NCBI GenBank assembly: GCA_005790565.1
Contig: SXUJ01000039.1
Coordinates: forward strand, 1 to 40,830
DNA length: 40,830 nucleotides
Origin: Planctomycetia bacterium
Lineage (GTDB): Bacteria; Planctomycetota; Phycisphaerae; Phycisphaerales; SM1A02
Direction: 5' to 3'
Each line of letters begins with the position of its first letter. The first letter of the stretch is position 1. The translations under genes and the position numbers were made by a program. Under the pieces are notes generated by a model. It saw only the letters and a program-made list of their open reading frames with translations. It was not told the origin of the DNA and searched no databases. Below, piece after piece: positions 26,533-34,522 of this stretch.

Positions 26533-26740
26533 CTCGCGTGTCGATCGATTCGAGGCGTGCAGGGCAGCTCGGGAAGCCGCACCGCGCCGGTTGGAGACAC
26601 CCTTCAGGAATCCACTTCATCCACCCGTGAGTCCCATTGACGAGGGTGCGCTCATCGGACCAATCCGATGCGCGTTGATGCGTCGTCGCCGCCCCCTCCA
26701 TACCTCGCGGTGCCGAAGTGCGACGCGCGATGCATACGAG

Positions 26741-27151
26741 TCAACTCGTGTACTGGAACTCGATGGGTGCGTGAATGTCAGGATGCAGACTTGCATGAAC
26801 CGGACAGGTGTGCGCTGCCTGCTCCAACGCTTCCCGCTGTGGATGGCTTGATGCAATCGGCACGCGAATGACTGTCGTCAAGCTCGCGATGCGGCGTGGA
26901 AGATCTTTCGACATCTCTTTGATCGTGCGCGCTTGCATTCCCGTGAGTTCGATGTTGTGGCGAGCCGCGACAATACCCATGATCGTCATCATGCAAGTGG
27001 GCAGCGCCGCCGCGACGAGGTCGGTCGGTGAAAACGCCTCGCCCTTCCCATGATTGTCCTTGGGCGCGTCGGTACGAATCGAGGACTGCGAAGGTGCATG
27101 CGCAGCAGAGCATCGCAGAGAACCTTCGTACACAGCGTTCACTTCAACCAT
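26741..27151 (-). CDS. OsmC/Ohr-family protein
   Basis: A 136-residue protein. SPTDLVAAALPTCMMTIMGIV carries the first conserved Cys and HTCPVHASL the second; these form the redox pair of OsmC/Ohr thiol peroxidases, which reduce organic hydroperoxides. The helix and strand order around TRAIKEM-like and RIASLTTVIRVP fits the family. ATG 27151 (MVEVNAVYEGSL) is used because GGAGG lies 5 bases before it; upstream residues of the longer frame are not conserved-like. It is divergent from the methyltransferase with only 40 bases between starts, so the two share a promoter region. Confidence 0.9.
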   Translation of the reverse strand: MVEVNAVYEGSLRCSAAHAPSQSSIRTDAPKDNHGKGEAFSPTDLVAAALPTCMMTIMGIVAARHNIELTGMQARTIKEMSKDLPRRIASLTTVIRVPIASSHPQREALEQAAHTCPVHASLHPDIHAPIEFQYTS

Positions 27152-27191
27152 GGGAACCTCCAACGAAATCATACGCGCGTACAGTGTGTTC

Positions 27192-28022
27192 ATGTCCGCT
27201 TCTGCGAATCAAGACTATGTCCTCGGAACACATGCGGCCGAGCGCGATCGGCTCACCTTTCAGCACTCACTCTGGATTGACGAAGCACGGTCCGCGTGGC
27301 AGCGTTGCGGTTTGCGAATGGGTGGTCGCGTGGCCGATGTCGGTTGCGGCCCTGGACTCGCGACCGCCGCGCTGCTGGAAGAGGTCGGTCCCACAGGCAC
27401 CGTTGCGGGCATCGAACTTTCCGAGAGGTTTGTGGAGCAAGCGCGCGAACGATGCGCCGAGGGTGGTCGAAGCAACTTCGAGATTCTGCAGTGCGACTTG
27501 ATGACAGAGGCGCTCCCCGCTCGATTCCAACATGCGTTCGATGTCGCGTGGGTTCGGTGGCTCGCGATGTTCGTGCGAGATCCCAACAAACTGATCGCGC
27601 AGGTGAGCGAACTCCTCGCGCCGCAAGGAACACTTGCGATGCATGAGTACTACGCCTACGAGACCTACTCGATCCTCGGCGGGTCAGTGCGTGTCCGAGA
27701 GTTTGTGCAATTCGCGATGCAGAGCTTCGCACAGGGAGGCGGTGATGCAAACATCGCCCGCCGACTTCCTCAGATACTGTGCGATCAGGGGTTTGAGATC
27801 CTGTCCACGCGCCCCATCGCCCGAGCGGCACGCCCGAGCGAACGACTCTGGCACTGGCCCGCGGGTTTCATCCGCACCTACACGCCCACGCTCGTGAACC
27901 TCGGCCTCGTCTCAACCGAATGGCAGCACGAAATCGAGGAGGAACTTGCGAGTGCCGAGGCGAATCCAGCCTCAGTATTCATCGCACCAAGCGTTCTTGA
28001 GATCGTCGCTCGAAAGCGATAG
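27192..28022 (+). CDS. Class I SAM-dependent methyltransferase
   Basis: A 276-residue protein. Motif I is VADVGCGPGLATAALL, motif II-like GTVAGIELSERFVEQAR, and post-motif blocks are FEILQCDLM and LLAPQGTLAMHEYYAY. The N-terminus DYVLGTHAAERDRLTFQHSLW resembles UbiE-like small-molecule methyltransferases. The substrate cannot be read. ATG 27192 is used because the upstream part of the longer frame runs antisense through the OsmC start. It is followed 30 bases later by the HutD-family gene in the same direction, possibly one transcript. Confidence 0.85.
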   Translation: MSASANQDYVLGTHAAERDRLTFQHSLWIDEARSAWQRCGLRMGGRVADVGCGPGLATAALLEEVGPTGTVAGIELSERFVEQARERCAEGGRSNFEILQCDLMTEALPARFQHAFDVAWVRWLAMFVRDPNKLIAQVSELLAPQGTLAMHEYYAYETYSILGGSVRVREFVQFAMQSFAQGGGDANIARRLPQILCDQGFEILSTRPIARAARPSERLWHWPAGFIRTYTPTLVNLGLVSTEWQHEIEEELASAEANPASVFIAPSVLEIVARKR

Positions 28023-28052
28023 TGGCGCGACCGCGTTTGCTACGATCGCGCG

Positions 28053-28742
28053 ATGCAGATCCTCGCCGCAACCGCCGCCAAACGCATGCCGTGGAAGAAC
28101 GGTCTCGGCACGACCCTCGAACTTGCGACCGACGCCTCCACGGACCAACCCGCGTGGAGTTGGAGACTGTCGATCGCGGATGTGCCCGCCCGTGCGGTGT
28201 GCAGCACTTGGAATGGCATGCGCCGCGCGATCCTTTGCCTCGAGGGTGAGGGCCTTCTCCTTGAACGCGCGCATGGGACTGACGCGGTCCCGTTGATTGG
28301 ATCGGGGCTTGAGTTTGAAGGCGAAGATGAAGTCGTCTGTGTCCCGCTCGGATCAAGTGTTCGAGATGTGAATCTCATCTTTGACCGGAGTCGATGGGAG
28401 GGTACGCTTCGGCTTGTCCGCGCAACGGCCGGCGCGATTGCAGGAGAAATGATCCTCGTACATGTTCCGCGCGACAGTCCTTGCGACATCGCTGTTGACG
28501 GAGGCGACGCCTGCGTCCTCGTTCGACGAGGCGAGACGCTACTCACAAGCGGCATCGCTGTCGTTCCGAATCTTGATGGAGGAACCTGCATCCTCGCCGC
28601 CCTGTCGAAACCTTCAATCTCTCGTAGCGCAGGAGCAGATGCATGTTGTGGAGGGGAGGCACCTGGCGGATGCGGCTGTTGTGATGCAGGCAGCATGAAC
28701 GAAAGCAAGGGGAAGTGTTGCGGTTCACCGACGGCGATTTGA
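28053..28742 (+). CDS. HutD/Ves-family protein with Cys-rich C-terminal tail
   Basis: A 229-residue protein. Residues 1-185 are a HutD-family double cupin: the hallmark RMPWKNGLGTT at 11-21, WSWRLSIADV at 35-44, and a second half with LRLVRATAGAIAGEMILVHV. HutD is linked to histidine utilisation in some bacteria, but no hut genes are seen here and the biochemical role is unknown. The odd part is the tail: Cys198, 199, 207, 209, 210, 222 and 223 (ACCGGEAPGGCGCCDAG and KCCGS), seven cysteines in 26 residues, which suggests metal binding or a redox cluster. Such a tail is not part of the usual family. Confidence 0.85.
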   Translation: MQILAATAAKRMPWKNGLGTTLELATDASTDQPAWSWRLSIADVPARAVCSTWNGMRRAILCLEGEGLLLERAHGTDAVPLIGSGLEFEGEDEVVCVPLGSSVRDVNLIFDRSRWEGTLRLVRATAGAIAGEMILVHVPRDSPCDIAVDGGDACVLVRRGETLLTSGIAVVPNLDGGTCILAALSKPSISRSAGADACCGGEAPGGCGCCDAGSMNESKGKCCGSPTAI

Positions 28743-28845
28743 AAATGTTTTGCGAAGGCGGGAATGCATCGACCGGATGGCGCGTCTGAGCGCATCAAGA
28801 CCCTTGCACCGGGTCATTTCTCATTCCAAGAACACTGAACCCACC

Positions 28846-29211
28846 ATGCAAATCAAGAACACTCTCCTCGCAGTCACAACCGTTACATCACTGAGCCTCG
28901 CAGCGTTCTCCATCGCTGAACCACCGGTGACTCCTCCGGCTCCATGCCCAGGTCAACCGCAACCGCAGCCTGAACCAAAGCCAGAGCCAAAGCCAACCGA
29001 TCCAAAGCTCGCGCAAGACGCGCCAAAGCCAACCGAGCCTGCTCCCGCACCGGCTCCAGCGCCTGGCACTGAACCAAAGCCAGAGCCAAAGCCAACCGAT
29101 CCAAAGCTCGCGCAAGACGCGCCAAAGCCAACCGAGCCTGCTCCCGCACCGGCTCCAGCGCCTGGCACTGAACCGAAGCCAGAGCCAAAGCCAGAACCCA
29201 AGTCCGTCTAA
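28846..29211 (+). CDS. Secreted Pro/Glu/Lys-rich repeat protein
   Basis: A 121-residue protein with a signal peptide (LLAVTTVTSLSLAAFSIA, ending before EPPV). The rest is low-complexity: two 33-residue copies of EPKPEPKPTDPKLAQDAPKP / TEPAPAPAPAPGT followed by a third partial copy. It will be unfolded and is likely periplasmic, a linker or wall-spacer-type protein; no function is recognised. ATG 28846 begins the signal peptide. A terminator follows at 29243. The repeat array is the only reason it looks unusual in composition. Confidence 0.7.
   Translation: MQIKNTLLAVTTVTSLSLAAFSIAEPPVTPPAPCPGQPQPQPEPKPEPKPTDPKLAQDAPKPTEPAPAPAPAPGTEPKPEPKPTDPKLAQDAPKPTEPAPAPAPAPGTEPKPEPKPEPKSV
28972..29202. 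repeat. 99-bp tandem repeats inside the Pro-rich gene
   Basis: Unit starts at 28972 and 29071, exactly 99 bases apart and nearly identical, with a third partial unit from 29170. Being a multiple of three, gain or loss of a unit keeps the reading frame. Confidence 0.9.
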
Positions 29212-29242
29212 GTCGACACCACTCTTCTGATCCGGTGCCGAA

Positions 29243-29278
29243 CGCGGCGCTTCGTGAGTTCGCTCATGGAGCGCCGCG
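29243..29278 (+). terminator. Intrinsic terminator with TTCG loop
   Basis: GCGGCGCTTCGTGAG at 29244-29258 pairs with CTCATGGAGCGCCGC at 29263-29277 through a TTCG loop with two or three G-T wobbles. The tail is GCTTCGTTTCG, without a long T run, so strength is uncertain. It ends the Pro-rich gene. Confidence 0.65.
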
Positions 29279-29368
29279 CTTCGTTTCGTGCGGTTGTCCA
29301 CCATGACGCCCGAATTCTGTCCCCGAAACATTCCCTCGGCGCAATGAGAGACGAGCAAGCGCGTTCGC

Positions 29369-29407
29369 TATGACCAAGCATTCCGCTTGGTCATAAGGAA
29401 ACCAAGC
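29369..29407 (+). promoter_or_regulatory. Leader with mutually exclusive hairpins at the ribosome site of the EF-hand gene
   Basis: TATGACCAAGC (29369-29379) pairs perfectly with GCTTGGTCATA (29385-29395) around five bases. The GCTTGGT part can instead pair with ACCAAGC (29401-29407), directly before the ATG at 29408, enclosing the AAGGAA ribosome site in the loop. One fold exposes the site and the other hides it. This could be a translational switch or an operator; nothing shows the trigger. Confidence 0.5.
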
Positions 29408-29803
29408 ATGCAAGTGTCTTCACAATCGCCATTCAAGTGTGCTGCCATTGCAGCTCTGTTCGCCGCCTCGCTGACCTTGTCGGCAGGCGCGAGCAACTTC
29501 GCGCCCCCAACTCCAGGTGGCGATCCGCCAGCGCCGCAAGGACCAGGCGGCGGTCGCCCCCGATCCTTCGACGACCTCTTGAAAGAGTTCGACAAGAACG
29601 GCGACGGCGTCTTGACCGCCGATGAATGCGGCGATCGTTGGGAGCGTTTGAAGCGACTCGACAAGAATGGTGACGGGACGGTCACGCGCGAGGAATTCGA
29701 TTCCCGTACGCCCCGCGCCCCGCGCACTCCACGCGGACCAGGCGCCCCTCCCGCGCCAACCCCGGGCACGCCGCCAGCGCCACCTCCGCCGCCGGCTGCG
29801 TAA
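29408..29803 (+). CDS. Secreted EF-hand protein
   Basis: A 131-residue exported protein. The signal peptide is CAAIAALFAASLTLSAGA. After a Pro/Gly linker come two EF-hand calcium loops: EFDKNGDGVLTADECG and LDKNGDGTVTREEFDS, each with Asp/Asn at 1, 3 and 5 and Glu at 12. A C-terminal Pro/Ala-rich tail (TPGTPPAPPPPPAA) follows. It probably binds calcium outside the cytoplasm, as a buffer or sensor; a partner is unknown. ATG 29408 has AAGGAA 29395-29400 upstream, within the switch-like leader. A strong terminator follows. Confidence 0.85.
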   Translation: MQVSSQSPFKCAAIAALFAASLTLSAGASNFAPPTPGGDPPAPQGPGGGRPRSFDDLLKEFDKNGDGVLTADECGDRWERLKRLDKNGDGTVTREEFDSRTPRAPRTPRGPGAPPAPTPGTPPAPPPPPAA

Positions 29804-29846
29804 CAAACGAATCGGATTCGATGAACCATCGACTCCGATGAGGCAG

Positions 29847-29879
29847 CAACACCGTGACCCTGTCACGGTGTTGTTTTTT
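29847..29879 (+). terminator. Strong intrinsic terminator
   Basis: CAACACCGTGAC and GTCACGGTGTTG form a perfect 12-bp stem with loop CCT, followed by six T. It ends the EF-hand gene 43 bases after its stop. Confidence 0.95.
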
Positions 29880-29949
29880 CCCACCGACGAATCGTAATCG
29901 CTCCGAAGTGCTGCGTCCTTGTTCGCACCTGCTGCTTCGCAGGAAAGCA

Positions 29950-29983
29950 GCGCAGGCGCGTCGGTTGCCCAACGCGCCTGTCG
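29950..29983 (-). terminator. Candidate terminator of the secreted hypothetical gene
   Basis: The arms contain CAGGCGCGT (29953-29961) and ACGCGCCTG (29972-29980), extended by GCG/CGC with one mismatch. Read on the minus strand it lies 26 bases after the stop at 30009; the tail GCTGCTTTCC is weak. Confidence 0.4.
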
Positions 29984-30008
29984 CAGTCCCTTCAGTTCTT
30001 TGAGCGAT

Positions 30009-30605
30009 TCAGTTGCCTGCCGCCAAGCGCATCCCGAAACCAGTGTTGAACTGGAAGCCGCCCGCGCCGACGGTGCTTGTGTCGACTGTGTACTCCACCG
30101 CGTAGGTGCCCGCATCAAGGCGAATGTCGTAGCGACGGACGCTAAGCGTGTTGAAGATGTCATCGACGAGGACTTCGCCGGTTGCGACATTCACAAGGCG
30201 CATGCTCGAGACGGCCTCGGGAGCATTGCCCCAGTAGAGGCGAAGCGTGTGCTTGCTCGAGAGCGTTGCGATTTGGTCCGAGTCAATCGTGAATTCGTAG
30301 TTCAGAGCCTCGGTCGCGGTCGCGTCATCGCCCGATGCCGAAGTGACGACATTCTGTTGATCGAACTGCACGCGAGTGGGAAGCATCCAAAGTGCACCGT
30401 TGGCTGCCGCGCTCGTGCCGGGCGAAGCCTGCACATACGAAGAGACTGTGCCGGGCGCGCTGATGAAGTCACTGTCGTTCATCCATGCTGTGCCGGCGGC
30501 CGCCGTTGTGATCGCGCTGACATTCGAGTAGGTCGCGGCGGAAGCGATTGGTGAGAGCGCGGACAGGGAGAGCGCGAGAGCTGCGATTGGGAGCTTGGTG
30601 GTCAT
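30009..30605 (-). CDS. Secreted hypothetical protein
   Basis: A 198-residue protein with a signal peptide (KLPIAALALSLSALSPIASA, cut before ATYS). The rest is strand-rich: VSAITTAAAGTAWMNDSDFI, YEFTIDSDQIATLSSKHTLRLYWG, AGTYAVEYTVDTSTVGAGGF. This suggests a single beta-sandwich domain of extracellular type. I do not recognise the family, and no membrane anchor or sorting motif is visible. GAGG about 5-8 bases before ATG 30605 supports the start. It is a single gene between the EF-hand gene and the CutC operon. Confidence 0.75.
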   Translation of the reverse strand: MTTKLPIAALALSLSALSPIASAATYSNVSAITTAAAGTAWMNDSDFISAPGTVSSYVQASPGTSAAANGALWMLPTRVQFDQQNVVTSASGDDATATEALNYEFTIDSDQIATLSSKHTLRLYWGNAPEAVSSMRLVNVATGEVLVDDIFNTLSVRRYDIRLDAGTYAVEYTVDTSTVGAGGFQFNTGFGMRLAAGN

Positions 30606-30829
30606 TGGGGGCCTCTGTTTCTTTGGATGGGAGCAGTGCTGTTTCGTCCGCGTGCCGCTCGCTGTGCGAGCTCCTCAACATGCGGACAACCACTTCCGCA
30701 CGACCACTCCCCATCTCTCAATCCCGCTCAGGAAAACTGACGATCCGGCAAAGGAGTGGGTATTCGCCCCTCTCCCAACGGCACACCGAGGGGGTCGGCG
30801 AGCACAATTCACGACAGAACAAGCATCCG

Positions 30830-31594
30830 TTACGCATTCAGCGCGAGGCGAAGTGCGACCAACTCGTCAAGGCAGAACGACCCGCTCCGGCGGCATGATG
30901 CGTGCAAATGCGGGGAAACCGCGCGCCAGTCCTGTGCGTTCGCAGCACGAACTCCGCCCCCAGGCACAATCGCCACCATCGCTTCGCCTCGACGCGAAGC
31001 TTCATGCGAGAGAACTTCAGCATCAGCGCGAAGCACCCCAATTCGCTCTTGCAAGGACAAACGACCCGCATCCCATCCCAACACCCCTGCCGTCACGACG
31101 CGAACGACGCGGAGTTGCGCGAGGTCTCGCATCGCCTGCGCACGATCTCGCACAAGGTCCACCGTCCGCAAGAACGCGACGAGGAGCCCGAGGCCCTGCG
31201 CGTGATCCCGTAAGCGCGAACACGCTGGGATGTCGATTCCGCCTTGCGAAGAGAGGAATCCGATGGCGACTGCATGGGCCCCCGCTCGTGCGCTCATTTC
31301 AATCTCGCGCATCGCGCAGTCGATCGCGCGCGGTGTCGCCTCAAATCCAGCCGCCGTCAGCGTCGTCGGCAGCCCATTGTTTCGAGATCGAATCATGGAG
31401 ACGACCGTGCAATCGGTGCCCGCCACGACATCGACGCAACCGCGGAGCACTTCTTCGCGCGGAGTCCATCCTTCGCTGGCAAGGTCATCGCACACCTCAA
31501 GGCGCGTCGCGATAGAGGCGCAGAGCCGAGCGGTCTCGACGCTGTCGATCGGCACTTCGATCGTGCCTCGCGCGGGGCGGAGCACTTCACTCAT
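30830..31594 (-). CDS. cutC: CutC-family protein
   Basis: A 254-residue TIM-barrel protein. Characteristic segments are IEVPIDSVETARLCASIATRLEVCDDLASEGWTP (split here as two blocks around RLEVCDDL), VVSMIRSR, GAHAVAIGFLSSQGGIDIP and the end segment PGGGVRAANA. CutC is named for copper homeostasis in E. coli, although a direct copper role is disputed. ATG 31594 overlaps the stop of the preceding DUF1801 gene as ATGA, so it is the last gene of a coupled three-gene operon (VOC, DUF1801, CutC). Several cysteines are present in the barrel (Cys25, Cys35, Cys53, Cys62). Confidence 0.85.
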   Translation of the reverse strand: MSEVLRPARGTIEVPIDSVETARLCASIATRLEVCDDLASEGWTPREEVLRGCVDVVAGTDCTVVSMIRSRNNGLPTTLTAAGFEATPRAIDCAMREIEMSARAGAHAVAIGFLSSQGGIDIPACSRLRDHAQGLGLLVAFLRTVDLVRDRAQAMRDLAQLRVVRVVTAGVLGWDAGRLSLQERIGVLRADAEVLSHEASRRGEAMVAIVPGGGVRAANAQDWRAVSPHLHASCRRSGSFCLDELVALRLALNA

Positions 31595-32112
31595 CGGGCG
31601 GTCTTCTTGACGGTCTTCTTGACGGTCTTCGTGATGGGCTTCCTGCCGAGCATCTTCGCGGTCTTACTGCTTGATGACTCGGCGACTGCCGCTGCCCGCA
31701 GTTTCTCGCGCGTCTTCAGGTCTGCCTTGCAGATCATTCCCCCGTGTTGCGATGCAATCTTGTAAGCGCGTTCCACGAGGGCGAAGATGTCTTCGAGCGT
31801 GACCCCTCCACGGGGTCGAAGTTCAAGACAAGATTTGCCAGACATCAACGGCTGCATCTCCCTGCCTAACGCCTTGAGGACTTCCGGCGAGCAGCAGTAC
31901 ACGATCGGAGCCTTGACACGCATCGCGAATCCGGCAATCCACTCCATGTCTCGAACGACGACTGGAAAGTTGCGATAGACCTGAATGTCCTTCACGCCGA
32001 ACGCCCCCTCGAGCAGGACGCAGAGGCGTTGCGCGATAGCGCGATCCTTGACGGCAACCGTCGAGAGATACTGCTTGCGTTGGTAGGGCGAGAAGTGCGC
32101 TTGGAGCTTCAT
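31591..32112 (-). CDS. DUF1801-family protein with Lys-rich tail
   Basis: A 173-residue protein. Residues 1-120 fit DUF1801 (YdhG-like): MEWIAGFAMRVKAPIVYC, LMSGKSCLELRP and VTLEDIFALVERAY. Relatives are small iron-chaperone-like or unknown-function domains. The C-terminal 50 residues are basic with TKTVKKTVKKTAR, encoded by near-identical 12-base units, so this tail may bind nucleic acid or be prone to length change. ATG 32112 forms ATGA with the VOC gene stop, and its own stop overlaps CutC. The middle gene of a coupled operon. Confidence 0.8.
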   Translation of the reverse strand: MKLQAHFSPYQRKQYLSTVAVKDRAIAQRLCVLLEGAFGVKDIQVYRNFPVVVRDMEWIAGFAMRVKAPIVYCCSPEVLKALGREMQPLMSGKSCLELRPRGGVTLEDIFALVERAYKIASQHGGMICKADLKTREKLRAAAVAESSSSKTAKMLGRKPITKTVKKTVKKTAR

Positions 32113-32567
32113 GTGGATTCTTTCGGCGCGAGTCCCGCGGAAATGCGGAACATATGCCCATCAGGATGTCTGAGGTGAAACTCTCGCACACCCCACGGTT
32201 CGTCGGTTGGCGGCATCGTCACGAGGTAACCGAGCGCGAGTGCATTCTGATGGAGCGACTCAAGGGACTCGACGGAGTCCACCCACCAACTCATCCACAC
32301 GCCGTCGGTTTCGTCATCCCCCGGGAACTTCGGCATGATGGTGCCGCGAGAGCCTTGACCGCCTCGACATAGAAAAATCTGCGTATCCCCAGCCGCGCAC
32401 ACCGCCCCAAAGGTCGCGTCCCCATGCTCATTCGCGAGCGACCCCTCCTGCAGCAAACCGCCTGCATTCCATGCAAACCCGCGCTTCCATCCAAGCGATT
32501 CAAACCACCTGATGCTCCGTGGAACATCGGAAACAGTGAGGAGTGGGGTGATTCCGCGGACCCGCAT
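32109..32567 (-). CDS. VOC-family (glyoxalase/bleomycin-resistance fold) protein
   Basis: A 152-residue single-domain protein. The start RGITPLLTVSDVPRSIRWFE and the final EPWGVREFHLRHPDGHMFRIS are the usual VOC landmarks, with the metal-type His and Glu of the second half (EFHLRHPDGH). Activity could be glyoxalase-like, dioxygenase-like or drug-binding; the sequence does not decide. It is the first gene of the minus-strand operon with DUF1801 and CutC. ATG 32567 is the first start after a short GC-rich gap. Confidence 0.85.
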   Translation of the reverse strand: MRVRGITPLLTVSDVPRSIRWFESLGWKRGFAWNAGGLLQEGSLANEHGDATFGAVCAAGDTQIFLCRGGQGSRGTIMPKFPGDDETDGVWMSWWVDSVESLESLHQNALALGYLVTMPPTDEPWGVREFHLRHPDGHMFRISAGLAPKEST

Positions 32568-32700
32568 CGGACGAAATCGTACCGAGCGGCTATAGTGGTC
32601 GCTCCTCGCCGGTGAACTCAGCGCGGCGCTTCGCTTTCATGCGACGCACCACGCAACACTTCAGATGGGCATGCCCCTCCGAAGAGTTTGGGACCTTGCC

Positions 32701-32740
32701 GGCCGCGTAGACATTCGCAACGGAAGCGAATCTACGCGCC
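32701..32740 (+). promoter_or_regulatory. Extended hairpin in helicase leader
   Basis: CGCGTAGA (32704-32711) pairs with TCTACGCG (32731-32738), and inside them TTCGC pairs with GCGAA around seven bases. If transcribed with the helicase it is a stable leader structure. Confidence 0.4.
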
Positions 32741-32770
32741 AACTGGCTCTCCCCAGTCCACTCGGTGTCC

Positions 32771-32792
32771 GCCCTCGATTGCAATCGAGGGC
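32771..32792. promoter_or_regulatory. Perfect 22-bp palindrome upstream of helicase
   Basis: GCCCTCGATTG is followed at once by its reverse complement CAATCGAGGGC. No T run follows on either strand, so it is more likely an operator or RNA structure than a terminator. Confidence 0.45.
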
Positions 32793-32905
32793 GCGTCCCC
32801 GGTCCATCGCTGATCGCTCGTTGATCACTCGATCGTCATCGGACTTTGGCTTGCCTCAACGCCCCGCGGCATCCGTTCTTGCCGCAGCAGAAGGCCTGTT
32901 TTTGT

Positions 32906-34432
32906 TTGAAGCATCACGCAACCCCGTCTCCTGAACTTCTCGCCCCTCCGTCCGTTGCGCCAAGCGCCTTCGCTGCGCTCGGTCTTCATCCCGCGCTGCT
33001 CGCCGCACTCATCGAAGATGAGTACGAGACGCCCACACCTATTCAAGTGCAAGCGATCCCGCCAGCGGTGGCCGGGCGAGATCTTCTGGGCATTGCGCAA
33101 ACCGGAACCGGGAAGACCGCCGCTTTCGCGCTACCGATTCTGCATCAACTGCTCAACGATCCACGGGGTGCCACCAAGCTCCCCACGGGCCGGCGACCCC
33201 GCGTGCTCGTCCTGACGCCCACACGCGAACTCGCCGCACAAATCGGCGAGAGTTTCGCTCGTTACGGACGAAACTCCGCGCTCAAGCACACCGTCATCTT
33301 TGGTGGCGTCGGGCAAGGGCCGCAAGTGCGCGCCATCGCCAGCGGCATCGACGTACTCGTCGCCACACCTGGTCGACTGCTTGACCTCATGGGTCAGGGA
33401 CTTGTGAACCTTGGCGCGGTGACCTTCTTTGTCCTTGATGAAGCAGACCGGATGCTCGACATGGGATTCATCCAACCGATTCGTCAGGTTGCGCAAACGC
33501 TGCCCACGAAGCGGCAGACGATGCTTTTCTCCGCAACGATGCCCAAGGAGATTCAAGGCCTCGCCGAGCAACTTCTCACCAAGCCAACGAAGGTCGCCGT
33601 CACTCCCGCTGCCACGACCGTCGAGAAGATTGCCCAGACGATTTACGGCGTTCCCAAGGCACTCAAGGTGCCGCTGCTTGTCCACCTCTTGCAGCGCGAC
33701 AGCATCGAGTGCGCCCTCGTGTTCACGAAGACGAAGCACGGTGCGGATCGCGTCGTCAAGAAACTTCGAGGCGCGTCGATTGAATGCGATGCGATCCACG
33801 GCAACAAGGCGCAGAATCAACGAACTCGAGCCCTTGACGCGTTCCGCGAAGGCAAGACCCGAGTCCTTGTCGCGACCGACATCGCTGCGCGCGGCCTTGA
33901 CATCGATGGCATCACGCATGTGTTCAACTTCGACCTCCCTATGGAGCCCGAGGCGTATGTCCATCGCATCGGACGCACGGCGCGCGCGGGCGCGTCTGGC
34001 GTCGCTATCGCGTTCTGTGACCAAGACGAACGCGGCCTGCTCCGTGAGATTGAAAAGATCACCCGACAGGTGATTGCTCGCGTCGAATTGCCCACGCATC
34101 TTCCACAGCTTGAGACGACCCATGATGACTCGCGCGAGCCGCGCGAACGACAAGGGCGCGGCGGCGGCGGAAGAAGTGGCGCACCGCGCGTGCGACGAGG
34201 ACAGGGCGCTGCGCAAGGGCGATCCTCTTCCAATCGCGGCTCGTCCGAGCACCCAGTGCCAGCGGCGAAATCGCATGCGCGAGGACGCGAGGATCGCGGG
34301 CATAGCGCACCGCCGCGACCGCACGCCCGTTCAGGCGCGCCACACGCGAGTTCCTCGGGGAGTGGTCATCGCAAGGGCGCTGGCGGCAATCACGCAGGCC
34401 CCGCGCGCGGTGGTTCTCGCGGCGGCTGGTGA
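32906..34432 (+). CDS. rhlE: DEAD-box ATP-dependent RNA helicase, RhlE type
   Basis: A protein of about 508 residues. All core motifs are present: Q motif (ETPTPIQVQAIPPA), motif I AQTGTGKT (64-71), Ia PTRELA (105-110), Ib TPGR (154-157), II DEAD (178-181), III SAT, and VI HRIGRTARAG. The last 100 residues are Arg/Gly/Ser-rich and unstructured (RERQGRGGGGRSGA, SRGGW end), as in RhlE proteins that bind rRNA or cold-damaged RNA. No ATG precedes the core; TTG 32906 has AGAAGG about 11 bases upstream, TTG 32846 is longer. The leader contains two strong inverted repeats. It faces gap, with a shared terminator between. Confidence 0.93.
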   Translation: MKHHATPSPELLAPPSVAPSAFAALGLHPALLAALIEDEYETPTPIQVQAIPPAVAGRDLLGIAQTGTGKTAAFALPILHQLLNDPRGATKLPTGRRPRVLVLTPTRELAAQIGESFARYGRNSALKHTVIFGGVGQGPQVRAIASGIDVLVATPGRLLDLMGQGLVNLGAVTFFVLDEADRMLDMGFIQPIRQVAQTLPTKRQTMLFSATMPKEIQGLAEQLLTKPTKVAVTPAATTVEKIAQTIYGVPKALKVPLLVHLLQRDSIECALVFTKTKHGADRVVKKLRGASIECDAIHGNKAQNQRTRALDAFREGKTRVLVATDIAARGLDIDGITHVFNFDLPMEPEAYVHRIGRTARAGASGVAIAFCDQDERGLLREIEKITRQVIARVELPTHLPQLETTHDDSREPRERQGRGGGGRSGAPRVRRGQGAAQGRSSSNRGSSEHPVPAAKSHARGREDRGHSAPPRPHARSGAPHASSSGSGHRKGAGGNHAGPARGGSRGGW

Positions 34433-34460
34433 GTTTGATTCGACCGCCGAAAGATAGAAC

Positions 34461-34491
34461 GGCGGCTGGCCCAATGGGTCAGCCGCCTTTT
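34461..34491 (+). terminator. Intrinsic terminator between helicase and gap
   Basis: GGCGGCTG-G-CCC and GGG-T-CAGCCGCC form a long stem around AAT, followed by four T. It ends the helicase transcript and may partly serve gap from the other side. Confidence 0.85.
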
Positions 34492-34522
34492 CATGCACCG
34501 CACGGCGCGCACGCGTCGACGG

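Larger units (their letters stand above)
32568..32905. other. Divergent spacer holding two hairpins upstream of the helicase
   Basis: About 340 bases between the VOC start and the helicase. Two structures stand out: a hairpin at 32701-32740 and a perfect palindrome at 32771-32792. A minus-strand frame of 64 residues (32590-32784) has no recognised features. Confidence 0.5.

Noticed and set aside
28883-29358. Gly/Ser/Trp-rich minus-strand frames
   Set aside because: Reverse reading of the Pro-rich repeats of the plus-strand gene, no start or ribosome site support.
33131-34324. 397-residue minus-strand open frame
   Set aside because: Antisense shadow of the helicase; no domain.
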